Shown here piece after piece: positions 6,040-12,625 of a stretch of DNA of 12,625 bases. The notes beneath the pieces are model-generated. The model was not told the DNA's origin and did no database searches. It was given only the letters and a program-made list of their open reading frames with translations. A program made the translations under genes and the position numbers. Source of the stretch: JAWOGN01 sp046496815 (GTDB lineage Bacteria; Desulfobacterota; DSM-4660; Desulfatiglandales; Desulfatiglandaceae); contig JAWOGN010000185.1 in NCBI GenBank assembly GCA_046496815.1, forward strand, positions 1-12,625, given 5' to 3'. The number at the start of each line of letters is the position of its first letter. Position 1 is the first letter of the stretch.

Positions 6040-8619
6040 ATGTCAAAAACAAGAAAAATCAGCCTGTGGACCGCCGGCGCACTCGGAACCCTTATCTTTT
6101 TGCTGGCACTCGCCATGTTTGCCTTACCCCTGCTCCTCGACCAGCAGCAGGCGAAGGAAATGATTCATAGCCGTCTTTCCCATCAGGTTGGAGGAAAAGT
6201 CGAATTCGATACTGTGAATGTCTCGTTTTTCCCACCCCGGGGAAACATATCGGGAATGCACCTCCAGCTTTCAGCTATCAACGGCAAGGCCGGAACCGTC
6301 AGTGCCGATTTGAAAATTCTGCCCCTGCTCACAGGAAAACTGAAGCTCGACGAGCTGGTCATCAAGGATTCCAAATTTACGATACCCCTTCCTCAATCAG
6401 TCAAAAGATCAGGAAAAACTGAGGGTTCAAGGAAAGTATGGGCCCCTGAACGAATGCGGGAAATGATTTCCAATTGGCTTTCTCGGTTCGCAGATATCAT
6501 GCCGGATGTTTCGATTACGCTGCAAAACGCATCGTTACTGCTCACGCAGCAAGGAAAACCGGTTTACCGCTTTCAAAACCTTGATGCTGAAATCGGTTCT
6601 TCTGCGGACAAACTCCAAATCGAGCTGACTTGCAAATCCAATATTTGGAAATCGATGCGGTTCAAGGGCAAAATCAACGCTGACGGGTTGAATGCAAGCG
6701 GAAAACTCAATGTAAGTGGGTTCAAACCCGAACCGTTCGCAGGCTATTTTGCTTCAGGTAGGCTGAAAAACCTCGAATCCGCCCGGATGACGCTCAGTGT
6801 CCGTTTTGAATCGGAGAATTTTGAAAAGATTCAAGGAGATTTGAAAGGGCTCGTTATGCAAACGGAATTCTTCCCGGATGCAGTTGCCGTTGAAAAAGCC
6901 GGATTCACAATCGAGCCCAAAGCCATCACCTTGAAAGATATGCAGATAACATCACTCAAGTCATCAATGACTCTATCCGGCCTTATCAAAAACTACATGG
7001 GAAGCAAACCCTCGTTCGATCTGAAATTCAAAGGCACAGTCGGGGCAAAAACAGCCGACTGGTTAAGGGATGGAGGCTATGTCCCATCCTGGTTGAATCT
7101 CCCGACACCGGTTTCAGTATCCAACGGACGCTTGCTCTCGGGACGGCAGCAGCAGACGGCCTTGGAGGCACGTCTGACGACGGCAAATGCGGCTCAAATC
7201 GGACTGAACCTCATACAGAAACCCGATAAATGGACTATCAAGAACTTAACCGTAAGCGATTCGACATCCATGGCATCTATGTCCGTTGCCTGGAGCAATG
7301 AAATCATTGATCTTGACTTCGAGGGGAAGCTAACAAATGAGACCCTCCGAAAGCTTGTAAAAGGCGGGCGGTATCTAAGGGGCACCATTCGGGGGGATTT
7401 CAATCTGCACATTTTAACCCAACGTCCCGCGGAATCAAGGATTCAAGGAACGATTCAGGTTGCCGGCTTGAGCTACGAGAAAGGTCTGAATGCGCCTTTG
7501 AGGGCAAAGGAACTTTCTATTCAGGCGGAAGGAGAGACGATCCGGATCGTTTCGGCCCATCTGGATTGGATGGAAACCGATATCAATTTGAACGGGAATA
7601 TCAGGTTTTCGAACAGTGGGATCGTGCTCGACCTTGTTGCCTCCTGCGAGGAGTTTGACTGGGAGAAGATCAAAGGGATCGTTGACAAAAAAGCGGAAAA
7701 GGAAATCTCCGGCCCGGAAAAGAATAGAGGAGAACAAGAGAATGCTTTCGGCGATATGAATCTTGAAGGAAATTTGGTGTTGAAAGCGGACTCCTTCAAA
7801 TACAGTGATTTGACCTGGGAGCCCTTCCATCTCACCTTCAATCTCCAAGACAAGCGCCTGACGATCCAACTCACCCAAGGCAACCTTTGCGGCATTCGAA
7901 CGGAGGGAAGCGCTCAGGTGTCACCCGAACCAATGCGGGTTCAAGCCGAAGTGGAAGCACAGGACAAGCCGCTGCGACCCGCACTTGACTGTGTGCTGGA
8001 AAGCAAGTTGATGAGCGGTGAGTTTGATCTGGCGGGGAAGGTCAGAACGCGGGGTAATCCGAAGAACTTCACGGATAATCTTCAGGGTCGGTTCAACTTC
8101 ACCGCTGAAGACGGTCGCATATTCAAATTTGGGTTGCTGGCCAAAGTGCTTGCGGTTGTCAATATTACTGAAATACTTAAAGGGCGGGCACCGGATCTCA
8201 AGGGAGAAGGGTTCGGATATGATTCCGCCAAGGCGTCCGGTGAAATCAAAAATGGCGTGATCACGTTGAATGAAACCTATGTGGATGGAAAGTCGCTCGA
8301 CCTGGCATTCACGGGAAGTCTGGATCTGCCTGAAGAGCAAATTGATGTGACCGCTCTCGTGACCCCCCTGAAGACCGTCGACTCCATCCTTGAAAATATT
8401 CCCATAGTCGGTGATATTCTCGGGGAAAATTTCATCGCCATTCCAGTGTCGATCAAGGGTAGCCTGTCGGATGCGGCGGTCACACCGATGCCCCCCTCCG
8501 CAGTCGGCAAGGGTCTTCTCGGGATTCTGGAAAGAACCATGAAGCTTCCTGTAAAAGTGATTCAGCCTTTCCTTCCCGAGCAGGAGAAGAAAAATGCCAA
8601 AACACCTGAGAGCAAGTAA
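6040..8619 (+). CDS. AsmA-family envelope protein (AsmA/TamB/YhdP-like)
   Basis: This protein of about 859 aa has a short cytoplasmic N-terminus, one transmembrane anchor (about residues 8-31, SLWTAGALGTLIFLLALAMF and following) and a long periplasmic beta-rich body. The segment after the anchor (about 40-100: GGKVEFDTVNVSFFPPRGNI, then a KLKLDELVIKDSKF-type strand) is the classic AsmA N-terminal pattern. The C-terminal part (about 680-830) resembles the AsmA-like C-terminal domain, with GRFNFTAEDGRI, LNETYVDGKSLDLAFTGSLD and IPVSIKGSLSDAAVTP. Relatives form hydrophobic grooves thought to carry phospholipids between the membranes or to affect outer-membrane assembly; that is family knowledge. 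I chose ATG 6040, with GAGAG at 6023-6027 at a workable distance. A TTG at 6028 in the same frame is too close to that purine run. The last 20 residues are Lys/Glu-rich and hydrophilic. Confidence 0.8.
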   Translation: MSKTRKISLWTAGALGTLIFLLALAMFALPLLLDQQQAKEMIHSRLSHQVGGKVEFDTVNVSFFPPRGNISGMHLQLSAINGKAGTVSADLKILPLLTGKLKLDELVIKDSKFTIPLPQSVKRSGKTEGSRKVWAPERMREMISNWLSRFADIMPDVSITLQNASLLLTQQGKPVYRFQNLDAEIGSSADKLQIELTCKSNIWKSMRFKGKINADGLNASGKLNVSGFKPEPFAGYFASGRLKNLESARMTLSVRFESENFEKIQGDLKGLVMQTEFFPDAVAVEKAGFTIEPKAITLKDMQITSLKSSMTLSGLIKNYMGSKPSFDLKFKGTVGAKTADWLRDGGYVPSWLNLPTPVSVSNGRLLSGRQQQTALEARLTTANAAQIGLNLIQKPDKWTIKNLTVSDSTSMASMSVAWSNEIIDLDFEGKLTNETLRKLVKGGRYLRGTIRGDFNLHILTQRPAESRIQGTIQVAGLSYEKGLNAPLRAKELSIQAEGETIRIVSAHLDWMETDINLNGNIRFSNSGIVLDLVASCEEFDWEKIKGIVDKKAEKEISGPEKNRGEQENAFGDMNLEGNLVLKADSFKYSDLTWEPFHLTFNLQDKRLTIQLTQGNLCGIRTEGSAQVSPEPMRVQAEVEAQDKPLRPALDCVLESKLMSGEFDLAGKVRTRGNPKNFTDNLQGRFNFTAEDGRIFKFGLLAKVLAVVNITEILKGRAPDLKGEGFGYDSAKASGEIKNGVITLNETYVDGKSLDLAFTGSLDLPEEQIDVTALVTPLKTVDSILENIPIVGDILGENFIAIPVSIKGSLSDAAVTPMPPSAVGKGLLGILERTMKLPVKVIQPFLPEQEKKNAKTPESK

Positions 8620-8839
8620 AGGATCTTGCCGGCAGCTTCAACCCAAAGTGGAACTTTTTCGACAGGATCCACAATTGCCGGCAAGCCTCTGGACGTGCCG
8701 CATACATGGGATGAGACAACAAAATACCTGATATGCCCTATTTACCGGAAACCTCAGCTTATGCGATAAGTGCGTTAACAATAACTGCCGGCACAAATAC
8801 CGCTTCATTGTATCTGCGAAATCCACGGGTCTGCGGTGA
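8594..8839 (+). other. Cysteine-containing frame interrupted by one TGA; possible small gene or remnant
   Basis: An ATG at 8594, behind AGGAGAAG inside the 3' end of the AsmA-like gene, opens a 45-codon frame that stops at TGA 8729-8731. The same frame then continues for 35 more codons to TGA 8837-8839 and contains LCDKCVNNNC, a CxxC-x4-C pattern. The last stop overlaps by 3 nt with a GTG (8836) that opens a 52-codon frame to 8994. It could be a decayed small metal-binding protein, two chance frames, or a TGA-decoded selenoprotein. The ribosome-binding site may be an accident of a Glu/Lys-rich C-terminus. No family is recognised. Confidence 0.2.
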
Positions 8840-9100
8840 AAGAGTCAAGATTACCTTTGATTCCGGATCTCAAGACGCAGGAGAGTTTTAGAGTCCTCAA
8901 GTGTGTCATGGCCCTTGGAGATGACAATATGAGGTTTTCTCCTGGAAGGTTAAAATCGTTAAAGACGGCACGCTCCACTGAAATAGTTGATTAAATTTCT
9001 GGGGGGGAAAGTGCAAATGACTCAATTTCAAAGGGGGTGATAATTGACTTCGAAAGGTTAGTACGTTGGTTTTTCAATCAATAACATTCAAAGAGCCAAT
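8840..9100. other. Intergenic region, no confident gene
   Basis: Short open frames exist in all three plus-strand frames (for example 8733-8891 and 8836-8994), but none has a good ribosome-binding site or a recognisable product. A G7 run lies near 9001-9007 and a G5 run near 9032-9036. The promoter of the vWA-OmpA gene probably lies in 9030-9090. A TTGACT near 9041 is seen, but no good -10 follows at 16-18 bp. Confidence 0.4.
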
Positions 9101-9108
9101 AAGGAGGT
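9101..9108 (+). promoter_or_regulatory. Consensus Shine-Dalgarno of the vWA-OmpA gene
   Basis: AAGGAGGT ends 6 nt before ATG 9115. This is a full match to the anti-Shine-Dalgarno sequence at ideal spacing. It fixes the start and suggests strong translation. Confidence 0.85.
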
Positions 9109-9114
9109 AACGTC

Positions 9115-10254
9115 ATGAAATGTAAAGCAGGAATTATGGGAGTGATTTTAGGTTTGGTTATGTATGCTTTTATGGCAGCGCAAGCGTTTTCTGCTGAAGC
9201 GGTGGTGGAGGAGGAGAAGGTGACCCTGGAAGAGCGGTATGTGAAGACCGCGGACAACTTCATCGTCCTGTTCGACACCTCCGCCTCCATGGGGGAAACC
9301 TATAAGGACACGGGACTGAAAAAGGTCGAGGTGGCAAAAAACATTCTGAAAGAGCGGAATGAGTTGCTTCCCGAGCTGGACTGGAACGTCGGCCTGTTCA
9401 CTTACACGCCGTTTAAAAGCTATCTGGACATGCAGCCCTATTTCAAGACGCAGGCCAATGCCGCCATTGACCGGCTGCCGACGGTGGAGACTGCGGAGCC
9501 CGGGACCTCGTATTCCAGGGAAATGGAGACGCAGCGACCCACTCCCCTGGGGGAAGGAATTCGGGAGCTCGACAAGATCTTGTCAAAGCTCAGCGGCCGA
9601 ACCGTGGTGTTTCTCTTCTCAGACGGCACCTACACGCTTCGGAAATACTTCGAGGTAGAGCCGGTGCCGGAAGCGCAGAAGCTGGCGAGCAAATACGATG
9701 TCTGCTTCTACATCTTCAGCTCTGCCGCGACGCCGGAAGGCGAGAAGACCCTGGACGACATCGCGGCGGTGAACCAGTGCTCGCGGGTGGTTCCGTTTGA
9801 TGCGGTGTACCAGCGGCCCGAGTATATTACGGATGCGCTGTATGTGGTGAAGTCCCACGAGGTGGTGACGACCGAGACGGTGATGGAGCCCGAGGTGGTC
9901 GGCCAGGTGGTGGGCTTTGAAGTGGATGACATTCTCTTTGACACGGACGAGGCGGATATCCGTAATGAATTCCGCAGTGAGTTGGATGCCGTGGGACGGT
10001 TTATGAACGACAACCCCGATACATATGCGGTGCTTTCGGGATACACGGACAGCACCTACACACGGGAATATAACCTGGAGCTGTCGCGGAAGCGGGCGGA
10101 AAGCGTTCGAGATTATCTGACGGAAAACGCGAATATTGGTGAAGATCGATTCGTGATGAATTGGTACGGCGAGGACAATCCGGTGGCGGACAATTCGACG
10201 GCGGAAGGACGCGCCAAAAACCGGCGTGTTGAGGTCGTCTTGAAGAAACCGTAG
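9115..10254 (+). CDS. Secreted von Willebrand factor A domain protein with C-terminal OmpA domain
   Basis: This 379-aa protein has a Sec signal peptide (about residues 1-27: basic start, hydrophobic core, AFSA before EAVV). A vWA domain (about 47-245) has a complete MIDAS site: DTSAS with D54, S56 and S58, then T143 in RPTPLGEG, and D170 in FSDG. It should therefore bind a divalent metal and a protein ligand. An OmpA-type peptidoglycan-binding domain follows (about 268-378: GYTDS 309-313, NLELSRKRAESVRDYL 320-335, EGRAKNRRVEV 364-374). No beta-barrel or lipobox is seen, so it is probably a periplasmic protein attached to the cell wall. Two cysteines, C197 and C222, could form a disulphide in the vWA domain. 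Codons end mostly in G or C, more than in the AsmA-like gene, as expected for a well-expressed gene. It stands alone and faces a convergent gene downstream. The binding partner is unknown. Confidence 0.88.
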   Translation: MKCKAGIMGVILGLVMYAFMAAQAFSAEAVVEEEKVTLEERYVKTADNFIVLFDTSASMGETYKDTGLKKVEVAKNILKERNELLPELDWNVGLFTYTPFKSYLDMQPYFKTQANAAIDRLPTVETAEPGTSYSREMETQRPTPLGEGIRELDKILSKLSGRTVVFLFSDGTYTLRKYFEVEPVPEAQKLASKYDVCFYIFSSAATPEGEKTLDDIAAVNQCSRVVPFDAVYQRPEYITDALYVVKSHEVVTTETVMEPEVVGQVVGFEVDDILFDTDEADIRNEFRSELDAVGRFMNDNPDTYAVLSGYTDSTYTREYNLELSRKRAESVRDYLTENANIGEDRFVMNWYGEDNPVADNSTAEGRAKNRRVEVVLKKP

Positions 10255-10322
10255 GCAGGTTCAAGAGAACTCAGAATAGTTTGAAAGGTAACCGGCGAAC
10301 ATTTCTTTGTAAAGACCTCTTG

Positions 10323-10481
10323 CAGCTCCTTGTACCCGGGGTCGTTTCCCGGATACCTTTCATCTGATTTATCCAGCGACGGCGGCCGGATCGCATGGCT
10401 TCTGCGCCATTTAAGGGCCTGTTCTTCGCCGTACTTTGAGGCCGTATCGGCTTCATTGAGTCCTTGTAGGGCCCCGTAAAG
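10323..10481 (-). pseudogene. gpmA: Internal fragment of a 2,3-BPG-dependent phosphoglycerate mutase gene
   Basis: Read on the minus strand, 53 codons beginning LYGALQGLNEADTASKYGEE match the central part of GpmA-type phosphoglycerate mutases (around residues 90-145 of about 250). Further matches are LKWRRSH, RPPSLDKSDERYPG and DPGYKEL. The fragment has no start codon, lacks the N-terminal RHG catalytic histidine region, and loses recognisable homology after DPGYKEL; the rest of the enzyme is absent. Homology begins about 2 nt after the phosphofructokinase stop codon. Intact GpmA interconverts 3- and 2-phosphoglycerate in glycolysis; this piece cannot. It lies between two convergent genes, where it is otherwise intergenic. 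Confidence 0.75.
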
Positions 10482-10482
10482 G

Positions 10483-11775
10483 TTAGGCGACCATCTCCCC
10501 AGGCTGCCCTGTAGAGGCCAGGACGTTGTTCCATAGTTTTCCTTTGGGGTCGATCTTTTTGCGCTTGGATGCCGCCAACGAGATGGGTACATGAGTGAAC
10601 TCATCCCTCCAGAAACCGACCACCGTGTTCGTGCGTCCGGCCATACCTGCATGGACTGCGTTGTGCCCCAGGAGGAGGCAAAACACCGAATCATGGGGAT
10701 TGGCGGGCATGCTGCGAATCGTATAGCCGGGATCGATATATTTCAGACTGAAGTCCATGCCGATCTCCTTGAGATACGCCCCAATTTTCGCTTTCAGAAA
10801 TAGGCCGACATCCCCGAACCGGATATTGCCGGAGGCATCCTTCTCACTCGTTTTCTCCATCTGTTCCTGACCGGCGCCTTCCGCCACCACAATCACGGCA
10901 TGCCTTTTTCGTTCCAACCTTTGTTTCAGAATCTTCAGAAAAAATTGCAGATCAAAGCGCACTTCGGGCACCAGGCAATAGTTGACATCACTGTTGGCCA
11001 GGGTGGCATAAGCAGCGATAAACCCCGATTCCCGTCCCATGAGCTTTACCAGACCTATGCCGTTTCTCGCTCCAAGGGCTTCCATATTGGCGGAATAAAT
11101 GGCTGTTCTGGTTTCCGTCACCGCGGTTTCAAATCCAAAAGATTGCTGTACGTAGGAAATATCATTGTCAATGGTTTTGGGAATTCCGATCACCGAAATC
11201 TTCAGTTGCCTCCTCGTGACTTCTTCGGCAATGGCCTGTGCGCCCCGGAGGGTCCCATCCCCCCCGATGGCGAAAAGAATGCCGATGTTCATGCGCTCCA
11301 GGGTATCCACCATCTCGGCGACATCCTGGGGGCCTCGGGAAGAACCCAGAATCGTGCCTCCCTGCTGATGGATGTCCTTCACTCTATCAGGATTCAATTC
11401 AATGGGGACATGACCGTATTTATAGGAGAGCCCCTCATAACCGTAGGGCAAGCCAAAGACTGTGGAAACCCCGTAATGATAGAAAAGGCTCAACACAATG
11501 GCGCGGATCACGTCGTTCAAGCCCGGGCAGAGCCCCCCGCAGGTGACTATGGCGCATCGGAGTTTTGAAGGATCGAAGTAAACGGTCTTCCTGGGCCCTG
11601 CCATTTCGAATGATGGGGGGTCTTTTTCTTTGCAGAGGTAATCTTGGATCTCCTTCGGGTCTGAGTGGAAGAGCACCCTTTCGTCCTCCTTTGCAAACTC
11701 TATTCCTGACATGGGGGAGGGAACGCGGCACTCTCCCAGCCTTTGTATCCTGAGATCCGGATCGCTTTGGTCCAT
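10483..11775 (-). CDS. pfkA: 6-phosphofructokinase, plant/trypanosome-type (ATP-dependent)
   Basis: This 430-aa cytosolic enzyme phosphorylates fructose 6-phosphate to the 1,6-bisphosphate, the committing step of glycolysis. Recognisable blocks are YFDPSKLRCAIVTCGG (66-81), GLCPGLNDVIR (81-91), GSSRGPQ (144-150), GGDGT (171-175), PKTIDND (199-205, with catalytic Asp203) and MGRESG (246-251). GGDGT together with PKTIDND is the combination of the long plant and Trypanosoma ATP-PFKs; PPi enzymes usually carry GGDDS. The N-terminal DDERVLF-like segment (here EDERVLF, 30-36) also fits that group. The frame stays open to 12015, but the extra 80 codons encode a piece of another enzyme, so I start at ATG 11775, with GGAAGGAAGGA about 10 nt upstream. 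The C-terminus (VLASTGQP) is natural for the family. ATP use rather than PPi is inferred from the motifs. Confidence 0.85.
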   Translation of the reverse strand: MDQSDPDLRIQRLGECRVPSPMSGIEFAKEDERVLFHSDPKEIQDYLCKEKDPPSFEMAGPRKTVYFDPSKLRCAIVTCGGLCPGLNDVIRAIVLSLFYHYGVSTVFGLPYGYEGLSYKYGHVPIELNPDRVKDIHQQGGTILGSSRGPQDVAEMVDTLERMNIGILFAIGGDGTLRGAQAIAEEVTRRQLKISVIGIPKTIDNDISYVQQSFGFETAVTETRTAIYSANMEALGARNGIGLVKLMGRESGFIAAYATLANSDVNYCLVPEVRFDLQFFLKILKQRLERKRHAVIVVAEGAGQEQMEKTSEKDASGNIRFGDVGLFLKAKIGAYLKEIGMDFSLKYIDPGYTIRSMPANPHDSVFCLLLGHNAVHAGMAGRTNTVVGFWRDEFTHVPISLAASKRKKIDPKGKLWNNVLASTGQPGEMVA

Positions 11776-11853
11776 GCAGACGTTTTCCTTCCTTCCAGAC
11801 TTCACGCACCGAGCAGCGTGGAGCCCACTCCCCTCCCAGGAATCTGCCGGCCG

Positions 11854-11970
11854 GGCCGCCGTTTCAGCAAGCCGCACGGAATAACCCATTTCATTATCGT
11901 GCCACGCAGCCACCGAGACCAGCGTTTCTTCCATGACCTGACCCGGGGGCAGGTCAATGATGGAGGAGTT
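11854..11970 (-). pseudogene. gap: 3'-terminal fragment of a glyceraldehyde-3-phosphate dehydrogenase gene
   Basis: On the minus strand about 39 codons, NSSIID then ETLVSVAAWHDNEMGYSVRL and AETAA, match the extreme C-terminus of GAPDH. The signature WYDNExGYSxR appears as WHDNEMGYSVR, and SSIID matches the family's SSxxD. The remaining ~90% of the enzyme, including the NAD-binding domain and catalytic Cys, is missing. The fragment begins about 2 nt after the oxidoreductase beta-subunit stop codon. It has no stop of its own and stays in frame with the phosphofructokinase gene 79 nt further on, so automatic callers may fuse the two into one 510-aa protein. A functional fusion is unlikely. Confidence 0.78.
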
Positions 11971-11971
11971 T

Positions 11972-12601
11972 CTACTTGAACGTTTCGAGCATGCCTGCAA
12001 AATCAGCAGGGTCAACCTTTTGCTTTACCAAACTCATTTCCTTAATTGCCGGTTCCTGTGCGTCAAGAGTCGGCCTCTCGGTTCGAAAAAGAATGCCGAT
12101 GGGGATCTTCTCACCCCATTCTTGGGCCCTTGAGAAAGCCGTCATTCTATCTGAGGGGTCGTATTTCGGGTTTTCGTTTACATTGTACACCCGGCTCTTG
12201 TACCATTGGAATGTGTTCACCTTATTGAAGGAGACGCAGTTTTGAAGGATCTCTATGAAGGCAAAGCCCTTATTCAAGATCCCTTCCTTGATGAGGGAAG
12301 TGAGATGTTCTGTCTCCCCCGAAAATCCTCTGGCTACGAAACTGCAGTTGGATGCAATGGCAATCAGTAGCGAGTTCATAGGAGGATGGGGGGAACCTTT
12401 GGGGGTAGTCCTTGAGACATATCCTTTTTCGCTGGTCGGAGAGGTCTGCCCCTTGGTGAGACCGTAGACTTGGTTATTGTGCACAAGATAGGTGAGATCT
12501 ATGTTTTTCCGCATGGCATGAACGAAATGGTTGCCCCCTTCTCCGTAACCGTCCCCGTCTCCTCCTTCCGCCAGAACCGTCAGCACAGAGAAAGCGCACA
12601 A
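11972..12601 (-). CDS. 2-oxoacid:ferredoxin oxidoreductase, beta subunit, 5'-truncated
   Basis: This is the TPP-binding subunit of an anaerobic enzyme that oxidatively decarboxylates 2-oxoacids to acyl-CoA with reduction of ferredoxin. The 209 codons visible cover the TPP/Mg site (GGDGDGYGEGGNHF, about residues 13-26), NNQVYGLTKGQTSPTS (about 42-57), and the later FARGFSG-like and FNKVNTFQWY segments typical of KorB/OorB-like proteins. Full members are about 280 aa, so roughly 70 N-terminal residues, including the CPGCG iron-sulfur cysteines, are missing. The in-frame codon at 12608-12610 is TGA, and the sequence upstream of VLTVLAEGG does not look like the family. The TTG at 12601 is only the first possible start, not a likely real one. 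The gene is therefore a pseudogene, frameshifted, or damaged at a contig end. The true 2-oxoacid is not determined. Confidence 0.72.
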   Translation of the reverse strand: MCAFSVLTVLAEGGDGDGYGEGGNHFVHAMRKNIDLTYLVHNNQVYGLTKGQTSPTSEKGYVSRTTPKGSPHPPMNSLLIAIASNCSFVARGFSGETEHLTSLIKEGILNKGFAFIEILQNCVSFNKVNTFQWYKSRVYNVNENPKYDPSDRMTAFSRAQEWGEKIPIGILFRTERPTLDAQEPAIKEMSLVKQKVDPADFAGMLETFK

Positions 12602-12625
12602 AGGCTGTCAAAACTCGGCGGCACT

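Noticed and set aside
8638..8826. 62-codon minus-strand frame in the gap after the AsmA-like gene
   Set aside because: It has no ribosome-binding site or family resemblance, and competing frames of similar length lie on the other strand.
10900..11568. 222-codon plus-strand frame opposite phosphofructokinase
   Set aside because: The minus strand carries all the PFK motifs. This frame is its mirror, without recognisable features.
11776..12015. Extended 510-aa phosphofructokinase starting at 12015
   Set aside because: The extra 80 codons overlap the oxidoreductase gene and encode a GAPDH C-terminus, not a PFK extension. ATG 11775 has a purine-rich upstream site.

Overview
This window most likely comes from a Gram-negative anaerobe, and Desulfobacterota (Deltaproteobacteria) is my best guess. 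The Gram-negative call rests on an AsmA-family envelope protein and a periplasmic protein with an OmpA-type peptidoglycan-binding domain. The anaerobe call rests on a 2-oxoacid:ferredoxin oxidoreductase beta subunit. The lineage is inferred from gene content and style, not proven. Base composition is moderate, and ATG, GTG and TTG starts all occur. No rRNA, tRNA, CRISPR array or transposase gene was seen.

Layout. (1) 2-1736 (+): a two-gene K+(cation)/H+ antiporter unit, a KhtT-like RCK_C regulatory subunit followed by a KhtU-like CPA2 transporter. (2) 1801-5509 (-): a compact four-gene operon read right to left, made of a tandem-domain SagB/ThcOx-type nitroreductase-fold oxidoreductase, a single-domain cupin, an EamA/DMT transporter and a HAD-like hydrolase. 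The genes overlap by 1 nt or lie 13-43 nt apart. This is the most coherent candidate for an undescribed small-molecule pathway here: oxidation, cupin chemistry, export or uptake, and dephosphorylation. Its substrate is not evident. (3) 5510-6039: a divergent intergenic region holding a 236-bp repeat element with terminal inverted repeats, a 9-bp inverted repeat, and a 23-codon ORF behind a strong Shine-Dalgarno. (4) 6040-8619 (+): a large AsmA-like envelope protein. (5) 8620-9114: a long gap with no confident gene, but with a cysteine-rich frame broken by TGA. (6) 9115-10254 (+): a secreted vWA-OmpA protein. (7) 10323-12601 (-): an intact plant/trypanosome-type ATP-phosphofructokinase sitting between two gene fragments. 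These are the 3' tail of a glyceraldehyde-3-phosphate dehydrogenase gene on its upstream side and an internal piece of a 2,3-BPG-dependent phosphoglycerate mutase gene on its downstream side. A 5'-truncated 2-oxoacid:ferredoxin oxidoreductase beta subunit gene runs into the right edge.

The most striking observation is the wreckage of a glycolytic gene block (gap, pfk, gpmA) in which only pfk survives. Each fragment starts within about 2 nt of the stop codon of the intact gene before it. This is either real genome decay by clean deletions or an assembly artefact, and read mapping would tell which.
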